DNA of 64,000 nt from Rubellimicrobium aerolatum (GTDB lineage: Bacteria > Pseudomonadota > Alphaproteobacteria > Rhodobacterales > Rhodobacteraceae). The stretch lies in the NCBI RefSeq assembly GCF_017872975.1, contig NZ_JAGGJP010000004.1, positions 1 through 64,000 on the forward strand, in the 5' to 3' direction. Both the position numbers and the translations under genes were made by a program. Below the pieces are notes generated by a model. The model saw only the letters and a list, made by a program, of their open reading frames with translations, had not been told where the DNA came from and did no database searches. The first letter of the stretch is position 1. Each line of letters starts with the position of its first letter. Positions 27,647 to 38,575 of this stretch are shown here, piece by piece.

Positions 27647-28307
27647 GCCACACTCGGGGCGCAGGACCACGCGCGGCTTCGCGCCTCACTCTCCCGACGC
27701 CTCCCGCGCCCAGCGCCCGAACGACCCCTGATTCGCCCCGCGCGCATCCATTCGACGCAACACCCTCCGCGTCAGAACCTTCAATCTTCCAACGCTTTGC
27801 AACTTGTCCGGACCGCGCAACACCCACCGCGCGGTCTGTTTACCTTGCATCAATCCGCCTGTGCGATCCTCCTCCACGACCGAAGCGCGACTCGCGCCCC
27901 TCGGCCCCCGGTTGGCGCGTCGGACGGCCCGCGCCGCCCCGGGGACGACCCTCGACCGTGTCCGCCTCCGTGGCCCGCCTCCTCCCCTGGCAAGGGAGGG
28001 GATGGGGTCCTCCCCCGGAGATGGCTGTTTATCGAGCGCGGCCCTGGACCCCCGCGCGGCAAGGGACGGAGCCCCGACGCGGCCGGCCAGAGGGCCGGAG
28101 CTAGGGGGAAAGGCCTCCAACGGGCGACGCCCGCGACGCGACCCGAACCGCCCCGGCGGACGGTCCCCGTGCGCGCAGTCGATCCCCGACCCATGGCATC
28201 GGACTTCGGACGCATGCCCCAAGCGGCCGTTCAAAGCCCCCGCCCCTGCGACAGGTCGATGGCGCGGCCACCGCTCCGCTCCCGTCCCTTCGACCGGCGC
28301 AAGGTCC

Positions 28308-28336
28308 CAAACGAAAAAGGCGCCCCTCGGGGCGCC
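28308..28336 (-). terminator. Rho-independent terminator of rpoD
   Basis: Read on the minus strand, a perfect 8-bp stem GGCGCCCC/GGGGCGCC with a 2-nt GA turn (28319-28336) is followed by TTTTTCGTTT. It lies 8 bp after the rpoD stop and is one of the clearest terminators in the window. Confidence 0.92.
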
Positions 28337-28344
28337 CTCTCGTC

Positions 28345-30330
<1,986 letters not shown>

Positions 30331-30352
30331 GGGGCGCTCCCTCGTCGGGGGT

Positions 30353-30461
30353 GATTCGGGTGATTCGGGCATTCCGCGAATCAACCGACCTCTCGGGTGA
30401 TTCGCAACCGGCATATAGTGATTCTTCAAAGTCCCGCCACTTGCGTCGGCGACACTGATTC
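30353..30461. promoter_or_regulatory. Cluster of six GANTC (CcrM) sites upstream of rpoD
   Basis: Six GANTC sites lie at 30353, 30362, 30378, 30399, 30420 and 30457, within 109 bp between rpoD and dnaG. Several sit in a repeated GGGTGATTCG context. At 70% GC I would expect about 0.3 by chance. In alphaproteobacteria CcrM methylates GANTC, and clusters in promoters can link expression to replication. The regulatory role is inferred. Confidence 0.6.
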
Positions 30462-30462
30462 G

Positions 30463-32475
30463 TCAAGCGCGCCCGCCGCGCCCGCCCCGGCTGAAGTCGA
30501 TGCCGGAGAAGACCTGGGCGGATCGTTCCTTCTCGTCCTTGTCCAGCGACAGCCCGTTGGGGGCGACGACGACCTCCCGCGTGTCCTCGGCCTCCTTGCG
30601 GCGGGTGGCGTCCACCTCGGCCGCCGCCTGGCCCAGGCGCCGCGTCAGCCATTCGTCGGCCTGCCCGCCGGTGATGTCGTCCTCGCCCTCGCGCACCGCG
30701 TCGATATAGCCTCGCCGCGCCGCCAGCTTCGCCAGCGCCTCGGCAAGGTCGAGGCGCGCGGCCTCGGTCTCGCCCGGGGGTCGGATGGCGAGGATGTGGG
30801 CGGCGCGGAGCAGGCTTTCAACCCCGTCCCCCCCGATCTCGCGCGCCAGCGCCGCGCGCAGGTCCGGCGCGCCCGCGTGCCGCAGCAGCCCGTCGCGCAG
30901 CGCGGCATGGCCAGGATCGGGGCAGTCCATCCCCTCGATGTCCTGGGCGAAGTCGGGGATCAGCGCCGGCGTCACCAGCAGGATCGCGAAGACGTTGCGC
31001 CGCAGCTCGTCGTCGGGCGACGCGCCCGGCGCCCCGGCCAGCAGCACGTCCCACAGGATGTTCCGCACCCCGTCGCCCGCCGCCGCCAGCGGCGAGGCCT
31101 TCGCCGAGGGCGTGGCCACGACCGGCCCCATCCGCCCCCGCGCGTCGCGCCCGTCCCGTCCCAGGCGCCGCTCATACGGCCGGAACGGCCGCGCGGCCTG
31201 CCCCCACAGCTCCTGCCGGAGCCGCTTGATCTCCTCGCCGTAATGCCCCCGGATCGACGGGTCGCGGATCGTGGCGATCGCCGCCCGCAGCGCCTTGTCC
31301 AGCGCCGCCTTCCGCTCCGGGCTGTCGAAGACCTTGCCCTCGGTCTCCCTCTGCCACAGCAGCCGCACCATCGGCTGCGCCGCGTCCAGCACCGCCTGCA
31401 TCGCCGCCGCGCCCTTGGCCTTGATGAGCTCGTCCGGGTCCTGCCCCCCCGGCAGCAGCGCGAAGCGCAGCCCCTTCCCCGCCTCCAGCCTCGGCAGCGC
31501 CAGGTCGATCACCCGCATCGCCGCCCGCACCCCCGCCGCGTCGCCGTCCAGCGCCAGCACCGGCTCGTCCGCGATCCGCCACAGGAGGCCGAGCTGATCC
31601 TCGGTGATCGCCGTGCCCAGCGGCGCGACCACGCCCTTGAACCCCGCCTCCACCAGCGCGATCACGTCCATGTAGCCCTCGGCCACGATGAGCTGGGCGC
31701 CCTTCCCCGCCGCCTCCCGCGCCGGGCCATGGTTGAACAGGTTGCGCCCCTTGTCGAACAGAGGCGTCTGCGGCGAATTGAGATACTTGGCCCGCGCGTT
31801 CGGATCGAGCGACCGCCCCCCGAGCGCGATGGCCCGCCCCCGCGCGTCGCGGATCGGAAAGATGATGCGCCCCCAGAAGCGGTCATAGGTCCCGCCCTGC
31901 CCCTCGCCGGTCAGCCCGGCCTCCAGCAGCAGGTCGTCCGTCACGCCCTTGGCCTTGAGCGCCTTCGCCATCCCATGCCGGTCGTCCCCGGCCCAGCCGA
32001 TCTCCCACCGCTTCTGCGCCGACTCCGACAGCCCCCGCCGGGCGAGATAGGCCCGAGCGCCGTCCGCCCCCTTGGTCCCCAGTTGCAGCCGGTAATGCTG
32101 CACCGCCATCTCCATGACCTCGGCCAGCCGCGTGTTGCGCGACACCTTCTCGGCCGCGCGGGGGTCCTGCGCCGGCATCGGCATCCCCGCCTCGCGCGCC
32201 AGGATCTCCACCGCCTCGATGAAGGACACGTTCTCGGTCCTCGTCACGAACGAGATGGCGTCGCCCTTCTCGTGGCAGCCGAAGCAGTAATAGAAGCCTT
32301 TCCGGTCATCGACGTGGAAGCTGGCCGACTTCTCCTGGTGGAACGGGCACGGCGCCCAGAAGTCGCCCTTGGCCTGGTTCGACTTGCGCGCGTCCCATAG
32401 GACCTTGCGCCCCACCACGCGGGCGAGCGGCAGGCGGTTCCGAAGCTCTTCGAGGAATCCAGGGGGCAGGCTCAT
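30463..32475 (-). CDS. dnaG: DNA primase
   Basis: A 670-residue primase. The N-terminal zinc-binding domain has CPFH and CFGCH ligands ([23 protein letters not shown]). The catalytic TOPRIM core has [15 protein letters not shown] and LALDGDAAG. The C-terminal third (about 440-640) is the helicase-interaction part, rich in Ala/Arg. Start at the ATG read from 32475 ([12 protein letters not shown]); an in-frame ATG at 32496 adds 7 residues. It primes lagging-strand synthesis and lies upstream of rpoD as in other proteobacteria. Confidence 0.96.
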   Translation of the reverse strand: MSLPPGFLEELRNRLPLARVVGRKVLWDARKSNQAKGDFWAPCPFHQEKSASFHVDDRKGFYYCFGCHEKGDAISFVTRTENVSFIEAVEILAREAGMPMPAQDPRAAEKVSRNTRLAEVMEMAVQHYRLQLGTKGADGARAYLARRGLSESAQKRWEIGWAGDDRHGMAKALKAKGVTDDLLLEAGLTGEGQGGTYDRFWGRIIFPIRDARGRAIALGGRSLDPNARAKYLNSPQTPLFDKGRNLFNHGPAREAAGKGAQLIVAEGYMDVIALVEAGFKGVVAPLGTAITEDQLGLLWRIADEPVLALDGDAAGVRAAMRVIDLALPRLEAGKGLRFALLPGGQDPDELIKAKGAAAMQAVLDAAQPMVRLLWQRETEGKVFDSPERKAALDKALRAAIATIRDPSIRGHYGEEIKRLRQELWGQAARPFRPYERRLGRDGRDARGRMGPVVATPSAKASPLAAAGDGVRNILWDVLLAGAPGASPDDELRRNVFAILLVTPALIPDFAQDIEGMDCPDPGHAALRDGLLRHAGAPDLRAALAREIGGDGVESLLRAAHILAIRPPGETEAARLDLAEALAKLAARRGYIDAVREGEDDITGGQADEWLTRRLGQAAAEVDATRRKEAEDTREVVVAPNGLSLDKDEKERSAQVFSGIDFSRGGRGGRA

Positions 32476-32538
32476 GGCAGGCGAATCCCTTCGCACAAGG
32501 ATTCCCGATCCCGCAAGCGAAGGCGAGTCCGCGTTCGA

Positions 32539-32994
32539 TCAAATCCCGCGAAGGCTGGCGAAGAAGCCGCGCAGCAGCGCCCCCGCCTCTCCGGCCCCGA
32601 TCCCTTCATAGACCTCGGGCGCGTGATGCGCCTGCGGATGCGAGAACACGCGCGGCCCGTGCAGCACGCCCCCCGACTTCGGGTCCTCCGCCCCGAAATA
32701 CAGCCGCCCGATCCGCGCGAAGCCGATGGCGGCGGCGCACATCGGGCACGGCTCCAGCGTCACCCAGAGCGAATGGCCGACCAGCCGTTCCGACCCCGCC
32801 GCCGCGCAGGCCGCCCGGATCGCCAGCATCTCGGCGTGGGCCGTCGGGTCGCGCAACTCCCGCGTCCGGTTCCCCGCCATGGCGACCACCCGCCCGTCCG
32901 GCGCCACCACGACGGCCCCCACCGGCACCTCGCCGCGCCCTCCCGCCGCCCGCGCCTCGGCCAGCGCCGCCCCCATGTGGCTCGTGAACGTCAT
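32539..32994 (-). CDS. tadA: tRNA adenosine(34) deaminase
   Basis: A 151-residue zinc-dependent deaminase that makes inosine at the wobble position of tRNA-Arg(ACG). The catalytic HAEMLAI (His and Glu) and zinc-binding PCPMCAAAI motifs are intact, and [10 protein letters not shown] is the conserved N-terminal block. It is divergent from the pseudouridine synthase gene; the 75-bp gap must hold both start regions. Confidence 0.95.
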   Translation of the reverse strand: MTFTSHMGAALAEARAAGGRGEVPVGAVVVAPDGRVVAMAGNRTRELRDPTAHAEMLAIRAACAAAGSERLVGHSLWVTLEPCPMCAAAIGFARIGRLYFGAEDPKSGGVLHGPRVFSHPQAHHAPEVYEGIGAGEAGALLRGFFASLRGI

Positions 32995-33069
32995 GGCGCT
33001 TCGTCGCAGCCCCCCTATCTACCCAAGGCTCCTCTGGCGTGGAGGAGCCATAACCGTTATGGGCGCCCG

Positions 33070-35016
33070 ATGAGCACAGATGACAAGACCCCCGACGGCG
33101 CCCCGGGCGAAGGCGAGCGCATTGCCAAGGTCCTTTCCCGCGCGGGGGTGGCCTCCCGCCGCGACGTGGAGAAGCTGATCCTCGAAGGCCGCGTGACCCT
33201 GAACGGCGAAATCGTCGCCACGCCCGCCCTCAACATCACCGGGACCGACGGCATCGCCGTGGACGGCATCCCCGTAGCCGAGGCCGAGGCGACGCGCCTC
33301 TGGCTCTACCACAAGCCCGCCGGCCTCGTGACCACCGAATCCGACGAGGAAGGCCGTCCGACGGTCTTCGAAGATCTTCCCGACGACATGCCGCGCGTGA
33401 TGTCGGTGGGCCGCCTCGACATCACCTCCGAGGGGCTCCTGCTCCTCACCAACGACGGCGAGATCAAGCGCCGGCTGGAGCTGCCCTCGACCGGCTGGAG
33501 CCGCCGCTACCGCGTCCGCATCCACGGCACGCCCACGAACGCCGACCTGGATCCGCTGCGCCGGGGCGTCACCGTGGACGACATGGAGTATCAGCCCATG
33601 GAGGTCGAGATCGACCGCCAGCAGGGCTCGAACGCCTGGCTCACCCTCACGCTCCGCGAGGGCAAGAACCGCGAGATCCGCCGCGTGATGGAGCATCTGG
33701 GCTACACCGTGAACCGGCTCATCCGCGTCAGCTACGGCCCGTTCCAGTTGGGCGACCTGCCCATCGGCGACGTGGAGGAGGTCCGGCCCAAGATCGTCCG
33801 CGACCAGCTCGGCCTGGGCAAGCCCGCGCCCGCCGCCCGCAAGAAGCCCGAGCCCGACGCGATGCCCGTCCGCGACGACGCGCCCGAGGATCGCCCCGCG
33901 CGCGACCGCCTCGCCCCTCGCCGCCCCGAGGGCGCGACGGTCAAGCGCGAGATCCGGTCCAGCGTCAAGGCGCGCGGCGAGGACGCCCGCCCGGCCCGTC
34001 CGGCGCGCAAGCCCTCGGCCCCCAGCGCCTTCGCCAAGGCCCGCACCTGGATGCGGAGCGACGACGCTCCCCGCCCGGCGCGGGACGAGGAACGCCCGCG
34101 CCGGGACGAGGGCGACCGTCCCCGCGCCCCTGGCTACAAGAGCCACGGCCGACCGCCCCGCGAGGGCGAGGACCGGCCCCGCCGCGCCGAGGGCTTCCGC
34201 AGCCATCGCGACAATGACCGCCCCCCCCGCGAGGGCGACGCCGACCGTCCCCGCCGGGACTTCGGCGACAAGCCGCGCCGCGATTTCGGCGACCGGCCCC
34301 CGCGCCCCGAAGGCGACCGCCCGCGCCGCTTCGACAACGACCGGCCCCCGCGCCGCGACGGCGACGACCGCCCGCCCCGCCGCTTCGACAACGAACGGCC
34401 TCCGCGCCGGAACGGCGATGACCGGCCTCCGCGTCGCTTCGACAACGACCGCCCGCCCCGGCGCGACGGCGACGACGCCCGCCCGGCCCGGCGCTTCGAC
34501 AACGACCGGCCACCGCGCGCCGATGGCGACCGCCCGCGCCGCGACTTCGGGGACAAGCCCCGCCGCGACTTCGCCGACCGGCCGCAGCGCACCGACGGCG
34601 ACCGGCCGCCGCGCCCCTACAAGCCGCGCTTCCCCCGCGAGGGCGGCGACGACGCCCGCCCGCCCCGGACCTTCAAGCCGCGCGAGGGTGGCGGCGAGGA
34701 TCGGGGGGCGCGTCCCTACAAGCCGCGCGTCCCGCGCGAGGGGGGCGACGACCGCCGCCCGGCCCGGGACGGCGACCGTCCGGCGCGGCCCTACAAGCCC
34801 CGCGAGGGCGGGGACGACCGCCGCCCCGCGCGCGACGGCGACCGCCCGGCCCGCTTCGGCGCCAGGCCCGACTCGAAACCCGGGGCCAAGTTCGGCGGCG
34901 GCGACCGGCGCGGCTTCGCGCCCCGTCCGGAGGGCGACCGCCCGCAGCGCGGCGGCCCGGCGCGCGAGGGCGGATTCAAGCCCCGCTCCGGCGGCCCCAA
35001 GCCCCGCAAGGGCTGA
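33070..35016 (+). CDS. RluB/RsuA-type pseudouridine synthase with a long Arg/Asp/Pro-rich tail
   Basis: A 648-residue protein. An S4 RNA-binding domain (about 17-65, [20 protein letters not shown]) and the RsuA-family catalytic domain (about 75-250) are followed by about 390 residues of low-complexity tail. The catalytic Asp is in [16 protein letters not shown]. Family members modify 23S rRNA near U2605. The tail is dominated by Arg, Asp, Pro and Gly and contains an 18-residue tandem repeat (34324-34536). Typical RluB is about 250-300 residues. The start at 33070 is chosen because upstream in-frame sequence lacks similarity. Confidence 0.85.
   Translation: MSTDDKTPDGAPGEGERIAKVLSRAGVASRRDVEKLILEGRVTLNGEIVATPALNITGTDGIAVDGIPVAEAEATRLWLYHKPAGLVTTESDEEGRPTVFEDLPDDMPRVMSVGRLDITSEGLLLLTNDGEIKRRLELPSTGWSRRYRVRIHGTPTNADLDPLRRGVTVDDMEYQPMEVEIDRQQGSNAWLTLTLREGKNREIRRVMEHLGYTVNRLIRVSYGPFQLGDLPIGDVEEVRPKIVRDQLGLGKPAPAARKKPEPDAMPVRDDAPEDRPARDRLAPRRPEGATVKREIRSSVKARGEDARPARPARKPSAPSAFAKARTWMRSDDAPRPARDEERPRRDEGDRPRAPGYKSHGRPPREGEDRPRRAEGFRSHRDNDRPPREGDADRPRRDFGDKPRRDFGDRPPRPEGDRPRRFDNDRPPRRDGDDRPPRRFDNERPPRRNGDDRPPRRFDNDRPPRRDGDDARPARRFDNDRPPRADGDRPRRDFGDKPRRDFADRPQRTDGDRPPRPYKPRFPREGGDDARPPRTFKPREGGGEDRGARPYKPRVPREGGDDRRPARDGDRPARPYKPREGGDDRRPARDGDRPARFGARPDSKPGAKFGGGDRRGFAPRPEGDRPQRGGPAREGGFKPRSGGPKPRKG
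34324..34536 (+). repeat. Tandem 54-57 bp coding repeats in the pseudouridine synthase tail
   Basis: Four consecutive units of [18 protein letters not shown] type start at 34324, 34378, 34432 and 34489; the first two are exactly 54 bp, the third 57 and the fourth truncated. Units diverge mostly at synonymous or Asn/Asp/Glu positions. Flanking segments ([14 protein letters not shown]) repeat the same theme less regularly. All units stay in frame. Confidence 0.85.
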
Positions 35017-35022
35017 CGGCCT

Positions 35023-35047
35023 CCCGATCCGGCCCGTCCGGATCGGG
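35023..35047 (+). terminator. Terminator hairpin after the pseudouridine synthase gene
   Basis: A perfect 10-bp stem CCCGATCCGG/CCGGATCGGG with a 5-nt loop starts 6 bp after the stop codon, with no T-tract. Confidence 0.6.
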
Positions 35048-35093
35048 TCGGGTCGTTGAACGGGACGCGCCGCTGTCTACATACCTCCTGCCG

Positions 35094-35121
35094 CCCCCGA
35101 TCGATCGCTTGTGATCGGGGG
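35094..35121 (+). other. Stem-loop upstream of the XpaC-TelA operon
   Basis: A perfect 9-bp stem CCCCCGATC/GATCGGGGG with a 10-nt loop ends 21 bp before the first small gene of the next operon. It could be a second terminator, or a leader structure of the operon. Confidence 0.4.
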
Positions 35122-35142
35122 CCGGCTCGGGGATGATGGGGC

Positions 35143-35358
35143 ATGGCGCGGCTGATCCTTCTTCTGATGCTGTTCGCGGCCCTGGCCCTCGCCATCGCGG
35201 CCGCCGCGACGGCGTTCCGGGCGCTCGCCGCCCCGGCACCCGCCCCGATGACCCCCATCAGGGAGGACCGGATGCCCAAGGCCGTCCGCACCACCGCCTA
35301 TGTCCTGCTGCTCCTGCTGCTCGCCGGCCTGACGAGCGGCTGGCTGGGGCCCGTCTGA
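35143..35358 (+). CDS. Small two-helix membrane protein
   Basis: A 71-residue protein with two hydrophobic helices (about 4-28 and 51-66) joined by a Pro/Ala-rich linker. Its stop overlaps the next ATG by 1 bp, so it is the first gene of the XpaC-TelA module. No family is recognised; a small anchor or modulator for the downstream membrane proteins is possible. Confidence 0.6.
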   Translation: MARLILLLMLFAALALAIAAAATAFRALAAPAPAPMTPIREDRMPKAVRTTAYVLLLLLLAGLTSGWLGPV

Positions 35359-36254
35359 TGGCCCGACGCTTCGGCGGCCGCTACAGCCCCGGCGCGAAGG
35401 CCGAAGGCCCGCAGGCCGAGGCGCTGCGCGAGGCGCAGGCCCGCTCGCGCCGCGTGGACGCCGCCGGCGCGCGCGCGAACCTCCTGTTCGTGCCGCCCGC
35501 CCTCGCCGCCTTCACCGGCCTCTTCGGCGGGCCCGAGGTGCTGGTCCTCAGCCTCGGCGCGGCGGCGGTCCTGGCCCTCGGCGCCTGGCTCCTGCGCGAA
35601 GGGTTGCGCGCCCAGGCCGCCTACGACGCCCGCCCCGCCGCCCGCCGGCCCATCCTGCCGCGCAAGATGCTGGCCGCCGTCCTCGCCGGCGGGGGCGCGC
35701 TGCTCGCCGCGCTCGCGGGCGGGACCGACCTCGGCGGCGGCCTCCTCTACGCGCTGGCCGCCGGGGGTCTCCACCTCGCCGCCTTCGGCCTCGACCCCCT
35801 GCGCGACAAGCGGGTGGAGGGCATCGACAGCTTCCAGCAGGACCGCGTCGCCCGCGTGGTCGAGGAGGCAGAGGCCCACCTCGCCACCATCCGCGACCGC
35901 ATCGGCGCCCTGGGCGACCGCGCGCTCGCCACCCGCGTCGCGGGCTTCGAGGCGCTGGCCCGCCGCATGATCGCCACCGTCGAGGAGGACCCGCGCGACC
36001 TGACCTCCGCGCGCAAGTATCTGGTCGTCTACCTCCTCGGCGCGCGCGACGCGACGATCCGCTTCGCCGACCTCTACGCCCGCACCCGCGACGCCCGGGC
36101 CCGCGCCGACTACGAGGCGCTCCTGGGCGACCTGGAGGCCAACTTCGCCCAGCGCACCACCCAGCTTCTCGAGGGAGGGCGCGAATCCATGGACCTGGAG
36201 ATCAAGGTCCTCCGCGACCGCCTCGCCCGCGAGGGCGTCACGACCGAACAGTAA
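35358..36254 (+). CDS. XpaC-like (5-bromo-4-chloroindolyl phosphate hydrolysis family) protein
   Basis: A 298-residue protein with hydrophobic segments at about 36-80 and 100-140 and a long helical, probably coiled-coil, C-terminal half (about 145-298). The DSFQQDRVARVVEEAEAHL and ARKYLVVYLLGARDATIRFADLY blocks match XpaC, a family almost always next to TelA. The name comes from a Bacillus phenotype and does not imply phosphatase activity. TelA follows 13 bp after the stop. It likely works with TelA at the membrane. Confidence 0.8.
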   Translation: MARRFGGRYSPGAKAEGPQAEALREAQARSRRVDAAGARANLLFVPPALAAFTGLFGGPEVLVLSLGAAAVLALGAWLLREGLRAQAAYDARPAARRPILPRKMLAAVLAGGGALLAALAGGTDLGGGLLYALAAGGLHLAAFGLDPLRDKRVEGIDSFQQDRVARVVEEAEAHLATIRDRIGALGDRALATRVAGFEALARRMIATVEEDPRDLTSARKYLVVYLLGARDATIRFADLYARTRDARARADYEALLGDLEANFAQRTTQLLEGGRESMDLEIKVLRDRLAREGVTTEQ

Positions 36255-36267
36255 GGGGAGCACCGCG

Positions 36268-37464
36268 ATGTCCGACACCACCCGCAAGGCGGCCGAGGCG
36301 ACCCTCGCCGAGGTCGAGAAGGTCACCTCCGCCATCCTGCCCGAGCCCGCTCCGGCCTCGGCCGTGACGCCACTGGCGCAGGCCAGCCCCCAGGCCGGCG
36401 AGGAGATCCGCCGCCGCATGGCCGAGCTGGACATCTCCAACACCGGCTCCATCGTCTCCTTCGGCTCCAAGGCCCAGGGCGAGCTCCAGCAGATCAGCCA
36501 GTCGATGCTCCAGGGCGTCCGCAACAAGGACGTGGGCCCGGCCGGCAACGCGCTCCGCGACATGGTCTCGGCGATCCGGGGCTTCTCCACCGAGGAGCTG
36601 GACGTGCGCCGCGAGCGGTCCTTCTGGGAGAAGATCACCGGCCGCGCCGCCCCCATCGCCAAGTTCGCCGCCCGCTTCGAGGAGGTGCAGGGCCAGATCG
36701 ACAAGATCACCGACGACCTCCTCCGCCACGAGCACCAGCTCCTCAAGGACATCGAGGCGCTGGACCAGCTCTACGACAAGACCCTCGCCTTCTACGACGA
36801 ACTCGCGCTCTACATCGCCGCCGGCGAGGCCAAGCTGCAGGAGCTGGACTCCACGACCATCCCCGCCAAGGAGCGCGAGGTCCAGGCCGCCCCCGAGGAG
36901 CAGGCCGTCATGGAGGCGCAGGAGCTGCGCGACCTCCGCTCCGCCCGCGACGACCTCGAACGCCGCGTCCACGACCTCAAGCTGACGCGGCAGGTCACCA
37001 TGCAGTCGCTCCCCTCCATCCGCCTCGTGCAGGAGAACGACAAGAGCCTCGTCACCAAGATCAACTCGACCCTCGTCAACACCGTCCCCCTCTGGGAGCA
37101 GCAGCTCGCCCAGGCGATCACCCTGCAACGCTCCTCCGAGGCGGCGGGCGCGGTGCGCGAGGCCAACGACCTGACCAACGACCTCCTCACCCGCAACGCC
37201 GAGAACCTGCGGACCGCCAACAAGGCCATCCGCACCGAGCTGGAGCGCGGCGTCTTCGACATCGAGGCGGTGCAGGCCGCCAACGCCAACCTGATCGCCA
37301 CCATCGACGAATCGCTCCAGATCGCCGACCAGGGCAAGGCCCGCCGCGCCGCGGCGGAACAGGAGCTGGAACGCATGGAGCAGGAGTTGAAGGCGACGCT
37401 CGCCTCTGCCAAAGCCCGTGGCACGGGCGGAGGCGAGTCGGTGGGCCGCCCCCCCCGGCGCTGA
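36268..37464 (+). CDS. TelA family (toxic anion resistance) protein
   Basis: A 398-residue, highly charged, all-helical coiled-coil protein. Family blocks are IVSFGSKAQGELQQISQSML, IEALDQLYDKTLAFYDELALY and LVTKINSTLVNTVPLWEQQL. TelA was named for tellurite resistance plasmids; chromosomal members respond to envelope-active stress and are regularly paired with XpaC. There is no signal peptide, so it is cytoplasmic and probably membrane-peripheral. A strong AAGGGGAG ribosome site precedes the ATG. Confidence 0.9.
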   Translation: MSDTTRKAAEATLAEVEKVTSAILPEPAPASAVTPLAQASPQAGEEIRRRMAELDISNTGSIVSFGSKAQGELQQISQSMLQGVRNKDVGPAGNALRDMVSAIRGFSTEELDVRRERSFWEKITGRAAPIAKFAARFEEVQGQIDKITDDLLRHEHQLLKDIEALDQLYDKTLAFYDELALYIAAGEAKLQELDSTTIPAKEREVQAAPEEQAVMEAQELRDLRSARDDLERRVHDLKLTRQVTMQSLPSIRLVQENDKSLVTKINSTLVNTVPLWEQQLAQAITLQRSSEAAGAVREANDLTNDLLTRNAENLRTANKAIRTELERGVFDIEAVQAANANLIATIDESLQIADQGKARRAAAEQELERMEQELKATLASAKARGTGGGESVGRPPRR

Positions 37465-37493
37465 GACCCGAGCAGCCCGAAGGGGGACGATCC

Positions 37494-38480
37494 GTGAGCC
37501 TTCGCCGCACCCTGTCCGTCGCGCTCGCGGGGCTGCTGGCGCTGTCCGCCTGCGAGAGGCCCGAGGAACCCGAGCCGCCCGCCCGTCCCCCCGCCGTGCG
37601 CCCCGCCGCGCCGCCCCCCGCCCCGGAGCCCAAGGCCGCCCCGCCCGAGCCCGCCACCCCGCGCCCGCCCTCGCTCGAAAGCCTGGAACTGGCACGCTAC
37701 TACGAGCGCCTCCAGGAGGACCTGCTCGCCCAGGGCCTCCTGCGCGGCGACGCCGGCGGCCCCGACACGCCCTTCACCGACACGATGCTGGCGCGGAACT
37801 TCATCGCCATCGCGCTCTTCGACGAATACGTGCAGGGCGCCGACACCGCCGCGCCCGACCCGCGCCAGGCCATGCTGCGCCGCTGGGACCGGCCGATCCG
37901 GATGCAGATGGTCTTCGGCCCCTCCGTCGCCGCCGACCAGGCGGTCAAGGACCGCGCCAGCGTCGCCGCCTACGCCGCGCGCCTGTCCCGCCTCACCGGC
38001 GTCCCCATCGAGCAGGTGGACAAGGACGCCAACTTCCACGTCGCCGTCCTGAGCGAGGACGACCGCCGCGACTTCGGGGCCCAGCTTCGGGACATGGTGC
38101 CCGGCATCGCCGACTCCTCGGTCCGCGCCTTCGTCAACCTGCCGCGCTCCACGCTCTGCCTCGTCATCGCCTTCGGCACCGGCGAGGGGTCGGGCTACAG
38201 CCAGGCCGTGGCCCTCATCCGGGCCGAGCACCCGGACCTCCTCCGCACCGCCTGCATCCACGAGGAGCTGGCGCAGGGCATGGGCCTCGCCAACGACAGC
38301 CCCAAGGCCCGCCCGTCGATCTTCAACGACGACGAGGAGTTCGGCCTCCTCACCCGCCACGACGAGCTGCTGCTCAGGATGCTCTACGACCCGCGCCTCC
38401 GCACCGGCATGACGCTGGAGGAGGCCGAGCCCGTCGTGCGGCCCCTCGCCGCCGAGATGATGGGCGGCGGCCCCGTCTGA
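37494..38480 (+). CDS. DUF2927 lipoprotein
   Basis: A 328-residue protein with a lipoprotein signal (LLALSAC, lipidated Cys near residue 19), a Pro/Glu-rich linker (about 20-60) and a C-terminal DUF2927 domain (about 90-320). The segment IHEELAQGMGLAND places His256-Glu257 in an HExx-like context, reminiscent of zinc peptidases but with Gln where the second His would be. It uses a GTG start at 37494 with GGGGGA upstream. It follows telA by 29 bp in the same operon. Confidence 0.75.
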   Translation: MSLRRTLSVALAGLLALSACERPEEPEPPARPPAVRPAAPPPAPEPKAAPPEPATPRPPSLESLELARYYERLQEDLLAQGLLRGDAGGPDTPFTDTMLARNFIAIALFDEYVQGADTAAPDPRQAMLRRWDRPIRMQMVFGPSVAADQAVKDRASVAAYAARLSRLTGVPIEQVDKDANFHVAVLSEDDRRDFGAQLRDMVPGIADSSVRAFVNLPRSTLCLVIAFGTGEGSGYSQAVALIRAEHPDLLRTACIHEELAQGMGLANDSPKARPSIFNDDEEFGLLTRHDELLLRMLYDPRLRTGMTLEEAEPVVRPLAAEMMGGGPV

Positions 38481-38575
38481 GGAAACCTCCCGTGGCGCGG
38501 GGACCGGGGCGGGCCTATATTCCCGCCATCGGCCGAGGCCCCACGACCCGGCCCCCACCTGCGGAGGAGCCGCCC

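Larger units (their letters stand above)
27613..28344. other. 732-bp intergenic region between lpdA and rpoD
   Basis: No gene can be supported here. It begins with a hairpin after lpdA and ends with the rpoD terminator (28308-28336). The middle is GC-rich with short stem-forming pieces, for example CCTCCC/GGGAGG around 27975-28000. A 54-codon minus-strand frame (27850 down to 27686) exists but lacks recognisable similarity or a good ribosome site. I see no tmRNA, RNase P or 6S RNA signature. It may be repeats or a decayed gene. Confidence 0.5.

Noticed and set aside
34324-34536. Possible CRISPR array in the regularly repeated sequence
   Set aside because: The units of 54-57 bp are contiguous with no unique spacers, vary at codon positions and stay in frame; they encode the Arg/Asp tail of the pseudouridine synthase.
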